Below, piece by piece: positions 24,676 to 31,857 of a DNA stretch of 64,000 nt (the first letter of the stretch is position 1; each line of letters begins with the position of its first letter). The translations under genes and the position numbers were made by a program. The DNA comes from RGIG3178 sp964533965. Its GTDB lineage: Bacteria; Bacillota; Clostridia; Christensenellales; QAND01. The stretch lies in the NCBI GenBank assembly GCA_964533965.1, contig CAZHNN010000002.1, forward strand, positions 108,987 through 172,986, given 5' to 3'. A model generated the notes under the pieces. The model did not search any database and was not told the DNA's origin. It saw only the letters and a list, made by a program, of their open reading frames with translations.

Positions 24676-25317
24676 TTAACGGATAAAATCGAATTTCACG
24701 GCAATGCCCGACAGAAGTTCCTTTGCCGTGGTAGCGCGGCTTATATCTTCATGCACCGCATGATCCTTTCCCATTACCTCCCCGGATCCCACCAGCACAG
24801 GCGTTACTTCCCCACGCACGGCTTTGGGATCAAGCACAGCTTTCCACAGCATGGAAGGTTGCCCATTGACATCGTTATACCCTGCGTCTGTACTTTTAAG
24901 CCCCTGCTTATAGTAATCGTTGTAATCGTAAGATGCGTTGGCTTCGACATAGAGCGTCAATTTCTTCCCCGCAAATGCGTCGGGAATGTTGCACAGTATA
25001 TTTGCTTGGTTAGAGGTTGTGGCGCCTGATATCGTATCCACCTTGGCTTCGCGTATGCCTGACCAGATCGGCAATACCATAGCGCGTTCGGTTCCCCAAT
25101 TGCTTTTGGCGATTTTGTTGGTAACAAACAATGTAGCGCGGTTTCCTGCTTCATCCTCTACCCATACGGCATAGGTGGGTGCATACTTCAATCCCTTGCT
25201 ATAGGTAAAGGAGATGGCTACATTGGGCTTCGTGGTATCTATGGTCTTTTTTGAGCATCCCGCAACAAGCGCTGCGGCACATAGAAACAAGACAATCGAT
25301 ATGAAACGCTTTTTCAC
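24676..25317 (-). CDS. Lipoprotein with DUF2271-like domain
   Basis: 213 residues. Lipoprotein signal with LVAGC (Cys21). The mature part has KYAPTYAVWVEDEAGN, LFVTNKIAKSNW and VDTISGATT, which fits DUF2271-type periplasmic or surface proteins of unknown function, often near flavin-linked systems. The start is GTG at 25317, following GGAGGATATGCG. It lies directly downstream of rplL, where most relatives have rpoB. Confidence 0.75.
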   Translation of the reverse strand: MKKRFISIVLFLCAAALVAGCSKKTIDTTKPNVAISFTYSKGLKYAPTYAVWVEDEAGNRATLFVTNKIAKSNWGTERAMVLPIWSGIREAKVDTISGATTSNQANILCNIPDAFAGKKLTLYVEANASYDYNDYYKQGLKSTDAGYNDVNGQPSMLWKAVLDPKAVRGEVTPVLVGSGEVMGKDHAVHEDISRATTAKELLSGIAVKFDFIR

Positions 25318-25424
25318 CGCATATCCTCCTGCCAATGCTTTGCATTATAATTGGATCGAGCAAACACAAGCATACGTCCTGTATTGTGTGTGGCAATGAT
25401 TCGGTTCATCCTGTGATGAACAAA

Positions 25425-25476
25425 GGCGGCAAGCTGATGCTTAACTGTTTTACAGGTTAAGCATGAACTTACCGCC
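25425..25476 (-). terminator. Large hairpin after rplL
   Basis: Outer arms GGCGGCAAG and CTTACCGCC, inner arms ATGCTTAAC (25437-25445) and GTTAAGCAT (25456-25464). On the minus strand it is followed by TTTGTT. It ends the rplJ-rplL operon. Confidence 0.65.
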
Positions 25477-25494
25477 TCTTCATCCCATGTTAAC

Positions 25495-25872
25495 TTACTT
25501 AATCTCGACGGTGGCGCCGGCTTCAACGAACTTCGCCTTGATGCTCTCGGCTTCTTCCTTGGAGACCGCTTCCTTGATGGTATGGGGTGCGGTGTCGACA
25601 AGGTCCTTAGCTTCCTTCAAACCGAGGTTGGTCAGCTCGCGGACGACACGGATGACCTTGATCTTCTCAGCGCCGGCTTCCTTGAGGACGACGTCAAATT
25701 CAGTCTTCTCTTCGACCACTTCCGCTGCGGCGGCAGCTCCGGGAGCTGCGGCGACGGCGGCGGCGGGTGCGGCCGCGGATACGCCAAAGCGCTCTTCAAG
25801 GGCTTTTACGAGCTCGGAGAGCTCCAGCACTGTCATGGATTCGATAGCTTGCATAATCTGCTCTTTGTTCAT
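25495..25872 (-). CDS. rplL: Ribosomal protein L7/L12
   Basis: 125 residues. N-terminal dimer domain (MNKEQIMQAIESMTVLELSE), an Ala/Pro hinge (about 32-50) and the C-terminal domain with KIKVIRVVRELTNLGLKEAK, which contacts translation factors. It forms the ribosomal stalk with L10. It lies downstream of rplJ in the same operon. Confidence 0.97.
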   Translation of the reverse strand: MNKEQIMQAIESMTVLELSELVKALEERFGVSAAAPAAAVAAAPGAAAAAEVVEEKTEFDVVLKEAGAEKIKVIRVVRELTNLGLKEAKDLVDTAPHTIKEAVSKEEAESIKAKFVEAGATVEIK

Positions 25873-25990
25873 TGTAATGTATCCTCCCTAAAATTTGTGT
25901 TGCGCCCTGGGCGCTGTTTTGTGAATTTCTTTTGTTGGGTTCTTGGTACCCATGGTTCCGGGATTCTTAATCCCTTTCAAGCTGTATGCC

Positions 25991-26518
25991 TCATGCACCT
26001 TTCTTTTCGGCAATCGCATTGAGGGTATACAGAAGGCCGCGCATGGTGTTGCTTAGAACGCCCACAAAGTTCGCGATCGGTGCGTTCATGCTGCCCAGCA
26101 TTTTGGCGACGAGAACTTCCTTCGGCGGCAGATCCGCCAAGGCCTGTACGCCCGCTGCGTTCACCACTTTGCCGCTGACGATACCGCCCTTGATCTCGGT
26201 CTTCTTAGAGCTCTTGATGAACTCCGTGATGAGTTTGGCGGGAACGACCGCGTCGTTGATGCCAAATGCGACGGCGGTGGGACCGGAAAGATAGGGATCC
26301 AGCCCTTCGATGCCCACTTCCTTGGCCGCCAAATTGATCATGGTGTTCTTGAGCACCTGATACTCGACGTTCTGCGCGCGGAAGATGTTGCGAAGTTTGG
26401 TCACTTCCTCCACCGTCAATCCGCGGTAATCGATGAGCACCGCACTCTGGCAACGTTTGAGCTTATCCACGATTTCGGCGACGACGGCTTGTTTGGCTTG
26501 CATTGTTGCTTCTTTCAC
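25991..26518 (-). CDS. rplJ: Ribosomal protein L10
   Basis: 175 residues. It anchors L7/L12 dimers to 23S rRNA and in many bacteria represses its own message through the leader. LIDYRGLTVEEVTKLR and PYLSGPTAVAFG are typical. The start is GTG at 26518, six bases after GGAGGTGA. Expression is likely set by the promoter at 26688-26716 and the leader between. Confidence 0.97.
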   Translation of the reverse strand: MKEATMQAKQAVVAEIVDKLKRCQSAVLIDYRGLTVEEVTKLRNIFRAQNVEYQVLKNTMINLAAKEVGIEGLDPYLSGPTAVAFGINDAVVPAKLITEFIKSSKKTEIKGGIVSGKVVNAAGVQALADLPPKEVLVAKMLGSMNAPIANFVGVLSNTMRGLLYTLNAIAEKKGA

Positions 26519-26687
26519 TGTTTCACCTCCGATTGGTTAAAACAAAACCCTCGGAACAGCGTTCCGAGGGCAAACAAACAGGTTACATGCGTATCCCTTT
26601 GATGCAAGTCCTCGGCTGGCTGGAATTTTAAGCGCTTTTGGCGCGCCGGCTGTCTACGGGTTGCGTATTTGGTTGTAAAGCGCATTC
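26519..26687 (-). ncRNA. L10 leader region of rplJ-rplL mRNA
   Basis: The untranslated leader between the dedicated promoter and rplJ is about 160 bases and includes GC-rich pairing segments and the attenuator hairpin at 26548-26570. Its place and make-up match the known L10 leader, where L10 or L10-L12 binds RNA to reduce its own synthesis. I did not verify the full consensus fold. Confidence 0.6.
26540..26570 (-). terminator. Attenuator hairpin in the L10 leader
   Basis: CCCTCGGAAC (26548-26557), loop AGC, GTTCCGAGGG (26561-26570). On the minus strand it is followed by TTTTG then TTTT. It lies 29 bases before rplJ, so it can only work as a conditional terminator. Confidence 0.75.
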
Positions 26688-26716
26688 AGTATAGCGCGAT
26701 GTGCGCTATCTGTCAA
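26688..26716 (-). promoter_or_regulatory. Promoter of rplJ-rplL
   Basis: On the minus strand TTGACA (26716-26711), 17-base spacer, TATACT (26693-26688). It is nearly consensus and abuts the rplA stop codon, giving L10 and L12 their own transcript. Confidence 0.8.
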
Positions 26717-27406
26717 CTACATGAAGCGCAGGGTGTTGAGCTTGATGCCGGGGCCCATCGTGCTTGAGAGCACAACGGAACGAAGGTAGGTACCCTTCGC
26801 AGCCGATGGTTTGGCCCGAACGATCGCGTCCATTAGCGTGCGGATGTTCTCCTCAAGCTGTTCAGCCGTAAACGATGCCTTGCCAACGGGAACGTTCACG
26901 ATGGACGTCCTGTCCACACGGTATTCGACTTTACCGGCTTTGATCTCGCCGATGGTCTTTGTCAGGTCGGTTGTGACCGTTCCGCTGCGCGGGTTCGGCA
27001 TGAGACCGCGCGGTCCAAGGATACGGGCGATGCGGCCCACCAGACCCATCATGTCCGGTGTGGCTATCGCTGCGTCAAAGCCCAGCCAGCCGCCCTGGAT
27101 CTGTGCGATCAACTCTTCGCCGCCAATGAACTCGGCGCCTGCTTCTCTGGCTTCCGCAGCCTTATCCTCTTTGCAGAAGACCAATATGCGGATCTTCTTA
27201 CCGGTGCCGTGCGGCAATACCACGGCGCCGCGAACCTGCTGGTCCGCATGGCGCGGGTCGACGCCCAGGCGTACGGAAATGCCAACGGTCTCATCGAACT
27301 TCGCCTTGGCGGTCTGCTTGACCAAAGCCACAGCTTCGTTCGTATCATACCCTTTGCTCTTATCGAACAGCTTCAGGCTGTCTTGGTAATTCTTTCCCCG
27401 TTTCAT
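26717..27406 (-). CDS. rplA: Ribosomal protein L1
   Basis: 229 residues, standard length. It binds 23S rRNA at the L1 stalk near the E site and can repress rplK-rplA. Typical segments: GVDPRHADQQVRGAVVLPHG and GPRGLMPNPRSGTV. Follows rplK by 50 bases. Confidence 0.98.
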   Translation of the reverse strand: MKRGKNYQDSLKLFDKSKGYDTNEAVALVKQTAKAKFDETVGISVRLGVDPRHADQQVRGAVVLPHGTGKKIRILVFCKEDKAAEAREAGAEFIGGEELIAQIQGGWLGFDAAIATPDMMGLVGRIARILGPRGLMPNPRSGTVTTDLTKTIGEIKAGKVEYRVDRTSIVNVPVGKASFTAEQLEENIRTLMDAIVRAKPSAAKGTYLRSVVLSSTMGPGIKLNTLRFM

Positions 27407-27456
27407 TCTAATCCTCCTTGTGGTTATAGCGCAGTGTACCTGCTCCCACGTACTGC

Positions 27457-27882
27457 CTATTCGGCAACGACAACGCCCATGCTGCGGGCTGTGCCTTTTA
27501 CCATACTCACCGCGGCTTCCAACGAAGCGGCGTTAAGATCGGGCATCTTTGTCTTGGCAATCTCCTCAACCTGCGCGCGGGTGATGGTGGCCACCTTGTC
27601 CCTGTTGGGACGTCCGCTTGCGGTCTGGATGCCGACTGCCTTCTTGATCAACACAGCGGCGGGCGGCGTCTTGGTGATGAAGGAGAAAGAGCGGTCGGAA
27701 TATACCGTGATGACGACGGGAATGACCAGCCCGACATCCTTGGCTGTACGCTCGTTAAACTCCTTGCAGAATGCCATGATGTTCACGCCGTGCTGGCCCA
27801 GCGCGGGGCCGATCGGCGGCGCAGGCGTGGCCTTGCCTGCGTTGACCTGTAATTTGACGAATCCGGTAACCTTTTTGGCCAT
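27457..27882 (-). CDS. rplK: Ribosomal protein L11
   Basis: 141 residues, standard length. It binds the GTPase-associated region of 23S rRNA, a thiopeptide target. Typical segments: GKATPAPPIGPALGQHGVNI and the C-terminal GTARSMGV. Confidence 0.98.
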   Translation of the reverse strand: MAKKVTGFVKLQVNAGKATPAPPIGPALGQHGVNIMAFCKEFNERTAKDVGLVIPVVITVYSDRSFSFITKTPPAAVLIKKAVGIQTASGRPNRDKVATITRAQVEEIAKTKMPDLNAASLEAAVSMVKGTARSMGVVVAE

Positions 27883-27963
27883 GTTGCACCTCTTTTTAAA
27901 ATGTGGTCAAAGCGGGGAGACTCCCCTCCCACAAACAAACGCCAGAAGCGTGTGTTTTCTTCC

Positions 27964-28512
27964 TTATACTTTGTGCACCTGCACAAAGTCGAGCTCCACC
28001 TGCGTATCGCGACCGAACATGGAGACCATAACCTTGAGTTTCTGGCGATCCTTGTTGATTTCGGTGATGACGCCTGCAAAGCCTTCCAACGGGCCGGAAG
28101 TGATGGTAACGTTCTGTCCCACCTCGACATCCAGCACGATCGAGACGTTCTCCACGCCCGTCATCCGCACTTCCGTATCGGTAAGCGGAATCGGGCGGCT
28201 GCCCGGGCCCACAAAGCCTGTGACGCCGCGGGTATTGCGCACGATGTACCAGCTCTCGTCGGTCAGGATCATCTTGACCATGACGTAGCCGGGATACACC
28301 TTTCTGGCAACGGTTTTGCGCTTTCCGTTTTTAATCTCGATGGTATCCTCCATCGGCACCTTGACCTCATGGATCAAATCCTGCATGCCGCGGTTCTCCA
28401 CCGATTTTTCCAAATTGGCCTTAACCTTGTTCTCATATCCGCTGTACGTATGCACAACATACCAGAGCGGTTGTGTATCCGGCGAAGCATTCTGTGAATT
28501 TGAAGGGGTCAC
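27964..28512 (-). CDS. nusG: Transcription factor NusG
   Basis: 182 residues. N-terminal NGN domain (WYVVHTYSGYENKVKANLE, GYVMVKMILTDESWYIVRNT, GVTGFVG) and C-terminal KOW domain (GPLEGFAGVITEINKDRQKL). It binds RNA polymerase and couples transcription with Rho or ribosomes. The start is GTG after GGGGAGGTG. It follows secE closely. Confidence 0.97.
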   Translation of the reverse strand: MTPSNSQNASPDTQPLWYVVHTYSGYENKVKANLEKSVENRGMQDLIHEVKVPMEDTIEIKNGKRKTVARKVYPGYVMVKMILTDESWYIVRNTRGVTGFVGPGSRPIPLTDTEVRMTGVENVSIVLDVEVGQNVTITSGPLEGFAGVITEINKDRQKLKVMVSMFGRDTQVELDFVQVHKV

Positions 28513-28525
28513 GATTACACCTCCC

Positions 28526-28888
28526 CTAGCCGGTGATGAGTCTTAGCAACTCCGTGAAGCCAAGATCCAACAGGCCTACAACCACGGCTAAGATGGTCAC
28601 AAACGCCAGCACGATGCCGGTGTATTTGGCAAGGTCCTTCTTGCTCGGCCATGTCGCCTTTTTCAATTCCGCAATCATTTCCCGGAAATATTTGACAATC
28701 CGGTCAATGCGGTATCCAAGCTTGCCGCGCCTGGCGGGCTTGGCGGTCGCCTTCTGCTGCTTGTCCTTGGCATCCTTGGAAATCTGCTTCGTGTCCTTGG
28801 CGTCTTTCCCCTTGGACGGAAGCTTGCCCGTATCCTTGGACAGCTGTTTCGCCTTGGCGTCCGGCTTGTTGACTTTGTCTTTTGCCAT
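28526..28888 (-). CDS. secE: Preprotein translocase subunit SecE
   Basis: 120 residues. A long Lys/Asp-rich N-terminal extension (about 1-65) precedes the conserved core: YFREMIAELKKATWPSKKDL and one membrane helix. It is part of the SecYEG channel. The extension makes it about twice the length of minimal SecE. ATG 28888 is preferred over GTG 28897 because AAGGAA is better spaced. It lies between rpmG and nusG as usual. Confidence 0.93.
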   Translation of the reverse strand: MAKDKVNKPDAKAKQLSKDTGKLPSKGKDAKDTKQISKDAKDKQQKATAKPARRGKLGYRIDRIVKYFREMIAELKKATWPSKKDLAKYTGIVLAFVTILAVVVGLLDLGFTELLRLITG

Positions 28889-28918
28889 GGTGTTCACTTC
28901 CTTAGCGGATGCTCTGCA

Positions 28919-29068
28919 TTAACGGGTTTCCCTGTGTGCGGTTTGCTTCTTGCAAAAGCGGCAGTACTTGTTCGCTTCCAAGCGTTCCGGGTTGTTCTTC
29001 TTGTTCTTCATGGTATCGTAGTTGCGCTGTTTGCATTCCGAACACGCCAACGTGATTTTCACGCGCAT
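28919..29068 (-). CDS. rpmG: Ribosomal protein L33, zinc-binding form
   Basis: 49 residues starting MRVKITLACSECKQRNYDT and ending KYCRFCKKQTAHRETR. The two CxxC pairs bind zinc. The start follows AGGAGGTG. First gene of the rpmG-secE-nusG run. Confidence 0.95.
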   Translation of the reverse strand: MRVKITLACSECKQRNYDTMKNKKNNPERLEANKYCRFCKKQTAHRETR

Positions 29069-29138
29069 GCTGAACACCTCCTGATGGATTAAAAAGTCTG
29101 CACGATAAATAAAGCCCCCCTAAGGGGATTCCTGATAG

Positions 29139-29167
29139 AAGATACCATATAGACGGGTTGCTGTCAA
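29139..29167 (-). promoter_or_regulatory. Promoter of rpmG-secE-nusG operon
   Basis: On the minus strand TTGACA (29167-29162), 17-base spacer, TATCTT (29144-29139), about 70 bases before rpmG. Confidence 0.7.
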
Positions 29168-29289
29168 CGATTTTTTATAAGAGAAAGCGGCGTGCTCATC
29201 AAAAAATCCCGCATTTCAAGCGGCTTTTTCACTCGTTGCATTCTTATGATATAATAAACGTAATAACTGTACAAGTTGGGGGAACGGTC

Positions 29290-30231
29290 ATGAAGCGACA
29301 GGCGTTTATCGATTATCTCACTGGCAAGCCCGCAAAGCGTATTCCCGGCTCTTTCTGGTTCCACAATACCGAGGAAAAATGGGAAGGTGAATCCGCGAAA
29401 AAGGCCCACCTCGATATGATCGAAGCCACAGACATCGATTTTTTGAAGATCATGGACGAGATCCGCTTTACCTTCCCCGATATCAAAACGGCATCGGACT
29501 GGGATCATTACCTGCCGCCAAAGCGCAACGCCTGGCATTATGAAAAGCAGTTCGATGTGATCAAGAGGATCACCGACGCGATTGCCGGCGGCATGTTCAC
29601 GTATACCACTATCTTCTCCCCGCTTCGCTGCGTCGGCATGCCCTGTGGGTACGAGATGATTGAGACCCATATGGCGCAAAACCCGAAGGGCGTTGATAAG
29701 GCGTTTGCCGCAATGGCAGAGTCGCTTTCCCAGTATGCGGTCGATTGCATGGCCGCAGGTGCCGATTCGATCTATTTTTCAACAAAGGGCGCCGAGCACG
29801 GCCGATTCCCAAAAGAGGTGTTTGAAGCGATCGTGCTGCAGCATGACTTGGAATTGTTCAACGCAGTCTGCGAGGCGACGCCATACGCGATGCTGCACAT
29901 CTGCGGCTTTGACATGGAGCTGCCATATTATTACAACTGGCCGGGAATGGCCGTGAACTGGGACGTACACAACAACACGCTCAAGCTGCATGAAGGGGCG
30001 AAGCTGTTCCGCCATCCCGTGCTGTGCGGCGGCATGGACGACAGGTCCGGTGAGCTTGTGGACGGATCCGACGAACAGGTCGAGCAGAAAGTGCAATCCG
30101 TCGTGGAATCGTTTTTGGCAGACAACTCCGGCAAGCGCATGATCTTGGGTGCCGACTGCACGCTGCCTACCGAAGTGGATTTTCACCGGATCCGCGTCGC
30201 ATTGGCAAAGCTTCGGACCTATTCGCTATAA
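29290..30231 (+). CDS. Uroporphyrinogen decarboxylase family protein
   Basis: 313 residues of the URO-D/MtaA fold. These include haem-pathway decarboxylase and methyltransferases acting on corrinoid proteins. The segments MLHICG and VNWDVHN then CGGMDD and ILGADCTLPTE follow the order seen in the family. The Arg-rich substrate motif of true HemE is not visible, and no haem genes are nearby, so a methyltransferase-type role is likelier. The start at 29290 follows a GGGGG site; a TATAAT lies at 29250-29255. Confidence 0.8.
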   Translation: MKRQAFIDYLTGKPAKRIPGSFWFHNTEEKWEGESAKKAHLDMIEATDIDFLKIMDEIRFTFPDIKTASDWDHYLPPKRNAWHYEKQFDVIKRITDAIAGGMFTYTTIFSPLRCVGMPCGYEMIETHMAQNPKGVDKAFAAMAESLSQYAVDCMAAGADSIYFSTKGAEHGRFPKEVFEAIVLQHDLELFNAVCEATPYAMLHICGFDMELPYYYNWPGMAVNWDVHNNTLKLHEGAKLFRHPVLCGGMDDRSGELVDGSDEQVEQKVQSVVESFLADNSGKRMILGADCTLPTEVDFHRIRVALAKLRTYSL

Positions 30232-30300
30232 CGCGGGTACTTTGGAATAAATCCCTCTCTTTCACCCATACTAACCGAAGTTCATACAAGGAGAGTACGG

Positions 30301-30438
30301 ATGAAGAACAACAAGAGCAGGCTGAAGGATCGGCCAAGGACAAACGCAAAGCGCAGCAATATGGAAATCGACGACCAGGCCAAGAGCAAGCCCACGCCCG
30401 AGAAGTACGACCGCGAATCCGATGGAGGCAACGCATGA
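30301..30438 (+). CDS. Small basic hypothetical protein
   Basis: 45 residues, very rich in Lys, Arg, Asn and Asp, without hydrophobic segments, so likely unfolded or nucleic-acid binding. AAGGAGAG precedes the ATG. Its stop overlaps the next start (ATGA at 30435), so it is translationally coupled. No family recognised. Confidence 0.65.
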   Translation: MKNNKSRLKDRPRTNAKRSNMEIDDQAKSKPTPEKYDRESDGGNA

Positions 30439-30641
30439 ATACAGTGCAATTTCAGGTCTCGGGAATGGTCAACCAACAGGGCAGGACGCAGATGAAAAAC
30501 GCACTGGAGAAGCTTTCGGGTGTGAACTCGGTTGCAATCGATCTGAAAGATGGTACCGTTTCGGTGGGCTTCAACGATCCGGCGACACAATGGGATATCG
30601 CCGATTGCATTTTGGACACGGGATTTACCATTGAGCAATAG
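30435..30641 (+). CDS. HMA-like small protein lacking CxxC
   Basis: 68 residues with the beta-alpha-beta order of heavy-metal-associated domains: VQFQVSGM, a helix, SGVNSVAIDLKDGTVSVGF, then a second helix and TGFTIEQ. In copper chaperones GM is followed by CxxC; here it is VNQQGR, so metal binding is unlikely. Coupled to the small basic protein upstream, 18 bases before the HD gene. Confidence 0.7.
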   Translation: MNTVQFQVSGMVNQQGRTQMKNALEKLSGVNSVAIDLKDGTVSVGFNDPATQWDIADCILDTGFTIEQ

Positions 30642-30659
30642 ACGGGGCAGGATTGTTTT

Positions 30660-31277
30660 ATGAAAGACGGTCTAATGGAATTGTTTACAGCCATCGAAGG
30701 GCATTTGCTTAAGGACGAGCGCCCCTCCGTTTACCTCGAGCACGCGGCGGAACTGCCGGAATTTGGCAGCCATCCGTTCTTGATGCTGTTAAGGTTGAAG
30801 GGTTCGCCGCAGCCTCCCAAATACCACCCCGAAGGGGACGTGTGGAAACATACCATGCTGGTCATCGATGAGGCTGCCGAGCGCAGGGATCAAAGCAATG
30901 ATGCGCGCACCTTCATGTGGGCGGCGCTGCTGCACGACCTTGGCAAGCCGGGCACGACGAAGATCAGGAACGGAAAGATCATCTCCTACGGGCATGACAC
31001 GTTGGGCGCAAAATTGGCACGCGAGTTTTTGCAGTTCTTCAGCTGTGACGAGAGTTTCATTGAGGAAGTCGTGAAGCTTGTTCAATGGCACATGCAATTG
31101 CTCTACTTTGAAAAGTCGCTTCCATTTTTTAAAGAAGCGGAGCTACGGGAAAATGCAAACATCGATGACGTCGGACTGCTGAATCTGTGCGATAGGATCG
31201 GCAGGAAGAATTCGGATAAACAGCAGGAACAACAAAGAGTAGATCGGTTTGTTCGCAAACTAAAAGGCGATTCGTAA
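30660..31277 (+). CDS. HD-domain phosphohydrolase-like protein
   Basis: 205 residues. HD-domain metal ligands are visible: His60 in GDVWKHTMLV region, HDLGK (in WAALLHDLGKPGT) and the later His in SYGHDTLG and VQWHMQ. The HD part resembles the C-terminal domain of tRNA nucleotidyltransferases and other nucleotide phosphohydrolases. Substrate unknown. Last gene of the small operon, whose terminator overlaps its stop. Confidence 0.85.
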   Translation: MKDGLMELFTAIEGHLLKDERPSVYLEHAAELPEFGSHPFLMLLRLKGSPQPPKYHPEGDVWKHTMLVIDEAAERRDQSNDARTFMWAALLHDLGKPGTTKIRNGKIISYGHDTLGAKLAREFLQFFSCDESFIEEVVKLVQWHMQLLYFEKSLPFFKEAELRENANIDDVGLLNLCDRIGRKNSDKQQEQQRVDRFVRKLKGDS

Positions 31278-31290
31278 AATCGCCTTTTTC
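31265..31290 (+). terminator. Terminator of the HD-protein operon
   Basis: AGGCGATT (31265-31272), loop CGTAA, AATCGCCT (31278-31285), then TTTTC. The stop codon lies in the loop. Confidence 0.8.
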
Positions 31291-31305
31291 TTTTTATAAT
31301 TCTGT

Positions 31306-31557
31306 TTATAACGCAGCAAAGAAAGCCTTTAAATCCGCCTTGACATCCTGCGGCAGCAATGTGTCCCTAACACCGCGTACCGCTCCTTCCAGCCCGTAGA
31401 GCATGTGCAGGCAGGCAGTAGGGTCTAATAGACGGATGCGCATAAATGCCTGTTTGCTGCCAATCGCCCTCAAATCATCCGCCGTTTCAATACCGGCTTC
31501 CATCAACAGCTTTTCGGCTACCTTCCCGATGTTCGGCAATTGCTGCAACGATCCCAT
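31306..31557 (-). CDS. TfoX C-terminal domain protein
   Basis: 83 residues: LQQLPNIGKVAEKLLMEAGI, ADDLRAIGSKQAFMRIR and TACLHMLYGLEGAVRG match the stand-alone C-terminal (helix-hairpin-helix) domain of TfoX. Full TfoX regulates competence in proteobacteria; in Gram-positives such single-domain proteins have no settled role. The start at 31557 follows AAGGAG. Confidence 0.85.
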   Translation of the reverse strand: MGSLQQLPNIGKVAEKLLMEAGIETADDLRAIGSKQAFMRIRLLDPTACLHMLYGLEGAVRGVRDTLLPQDVKADLKAFFAAL

Positions 31558-31708
31558 ATTTTTTCTCCTTATATCATTCATTGAATACTTTTTTCTTTCC
31601 ATTGTAATCTTAGTGTACAAGATAAATCCTGTAAATGCTAACTGATCACAGTGACTATATTGTACATATTATTCTTTCTTCTGCTTAATCCATCTGAAGG
31701 CTTAATTT

Positions 31709-31730
31709 TTCAATTGATGAAAGAATTGAA
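31709..31730. promoter_or_regulatory. Inverted repeat upstream of the enolase-like operon
   Basis: TTCAATT (31709-31715), 8-base spacer, AATTGAA (31724-31730), a perfect inverted repeat about 130 bases before the first gene. A possible promoter follows (TTGAAT at 31749-31754, AATAAT at 31772-31777). It may bind the AraC-type regulator at 38641-39489 or another repressor. Confidence 0.45.
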
Positions 31731-31857
31731 CATTTTTCTATACATAACTTGAATTTACAGTTGCAAATAACAATAATATAAATTGGAGATCGGACTAAGT
31801 CAAAAGCCCGAATGAAAAGCGAGTATCGTGCAAATTACTTCAAGGAGGAAGACTGCC

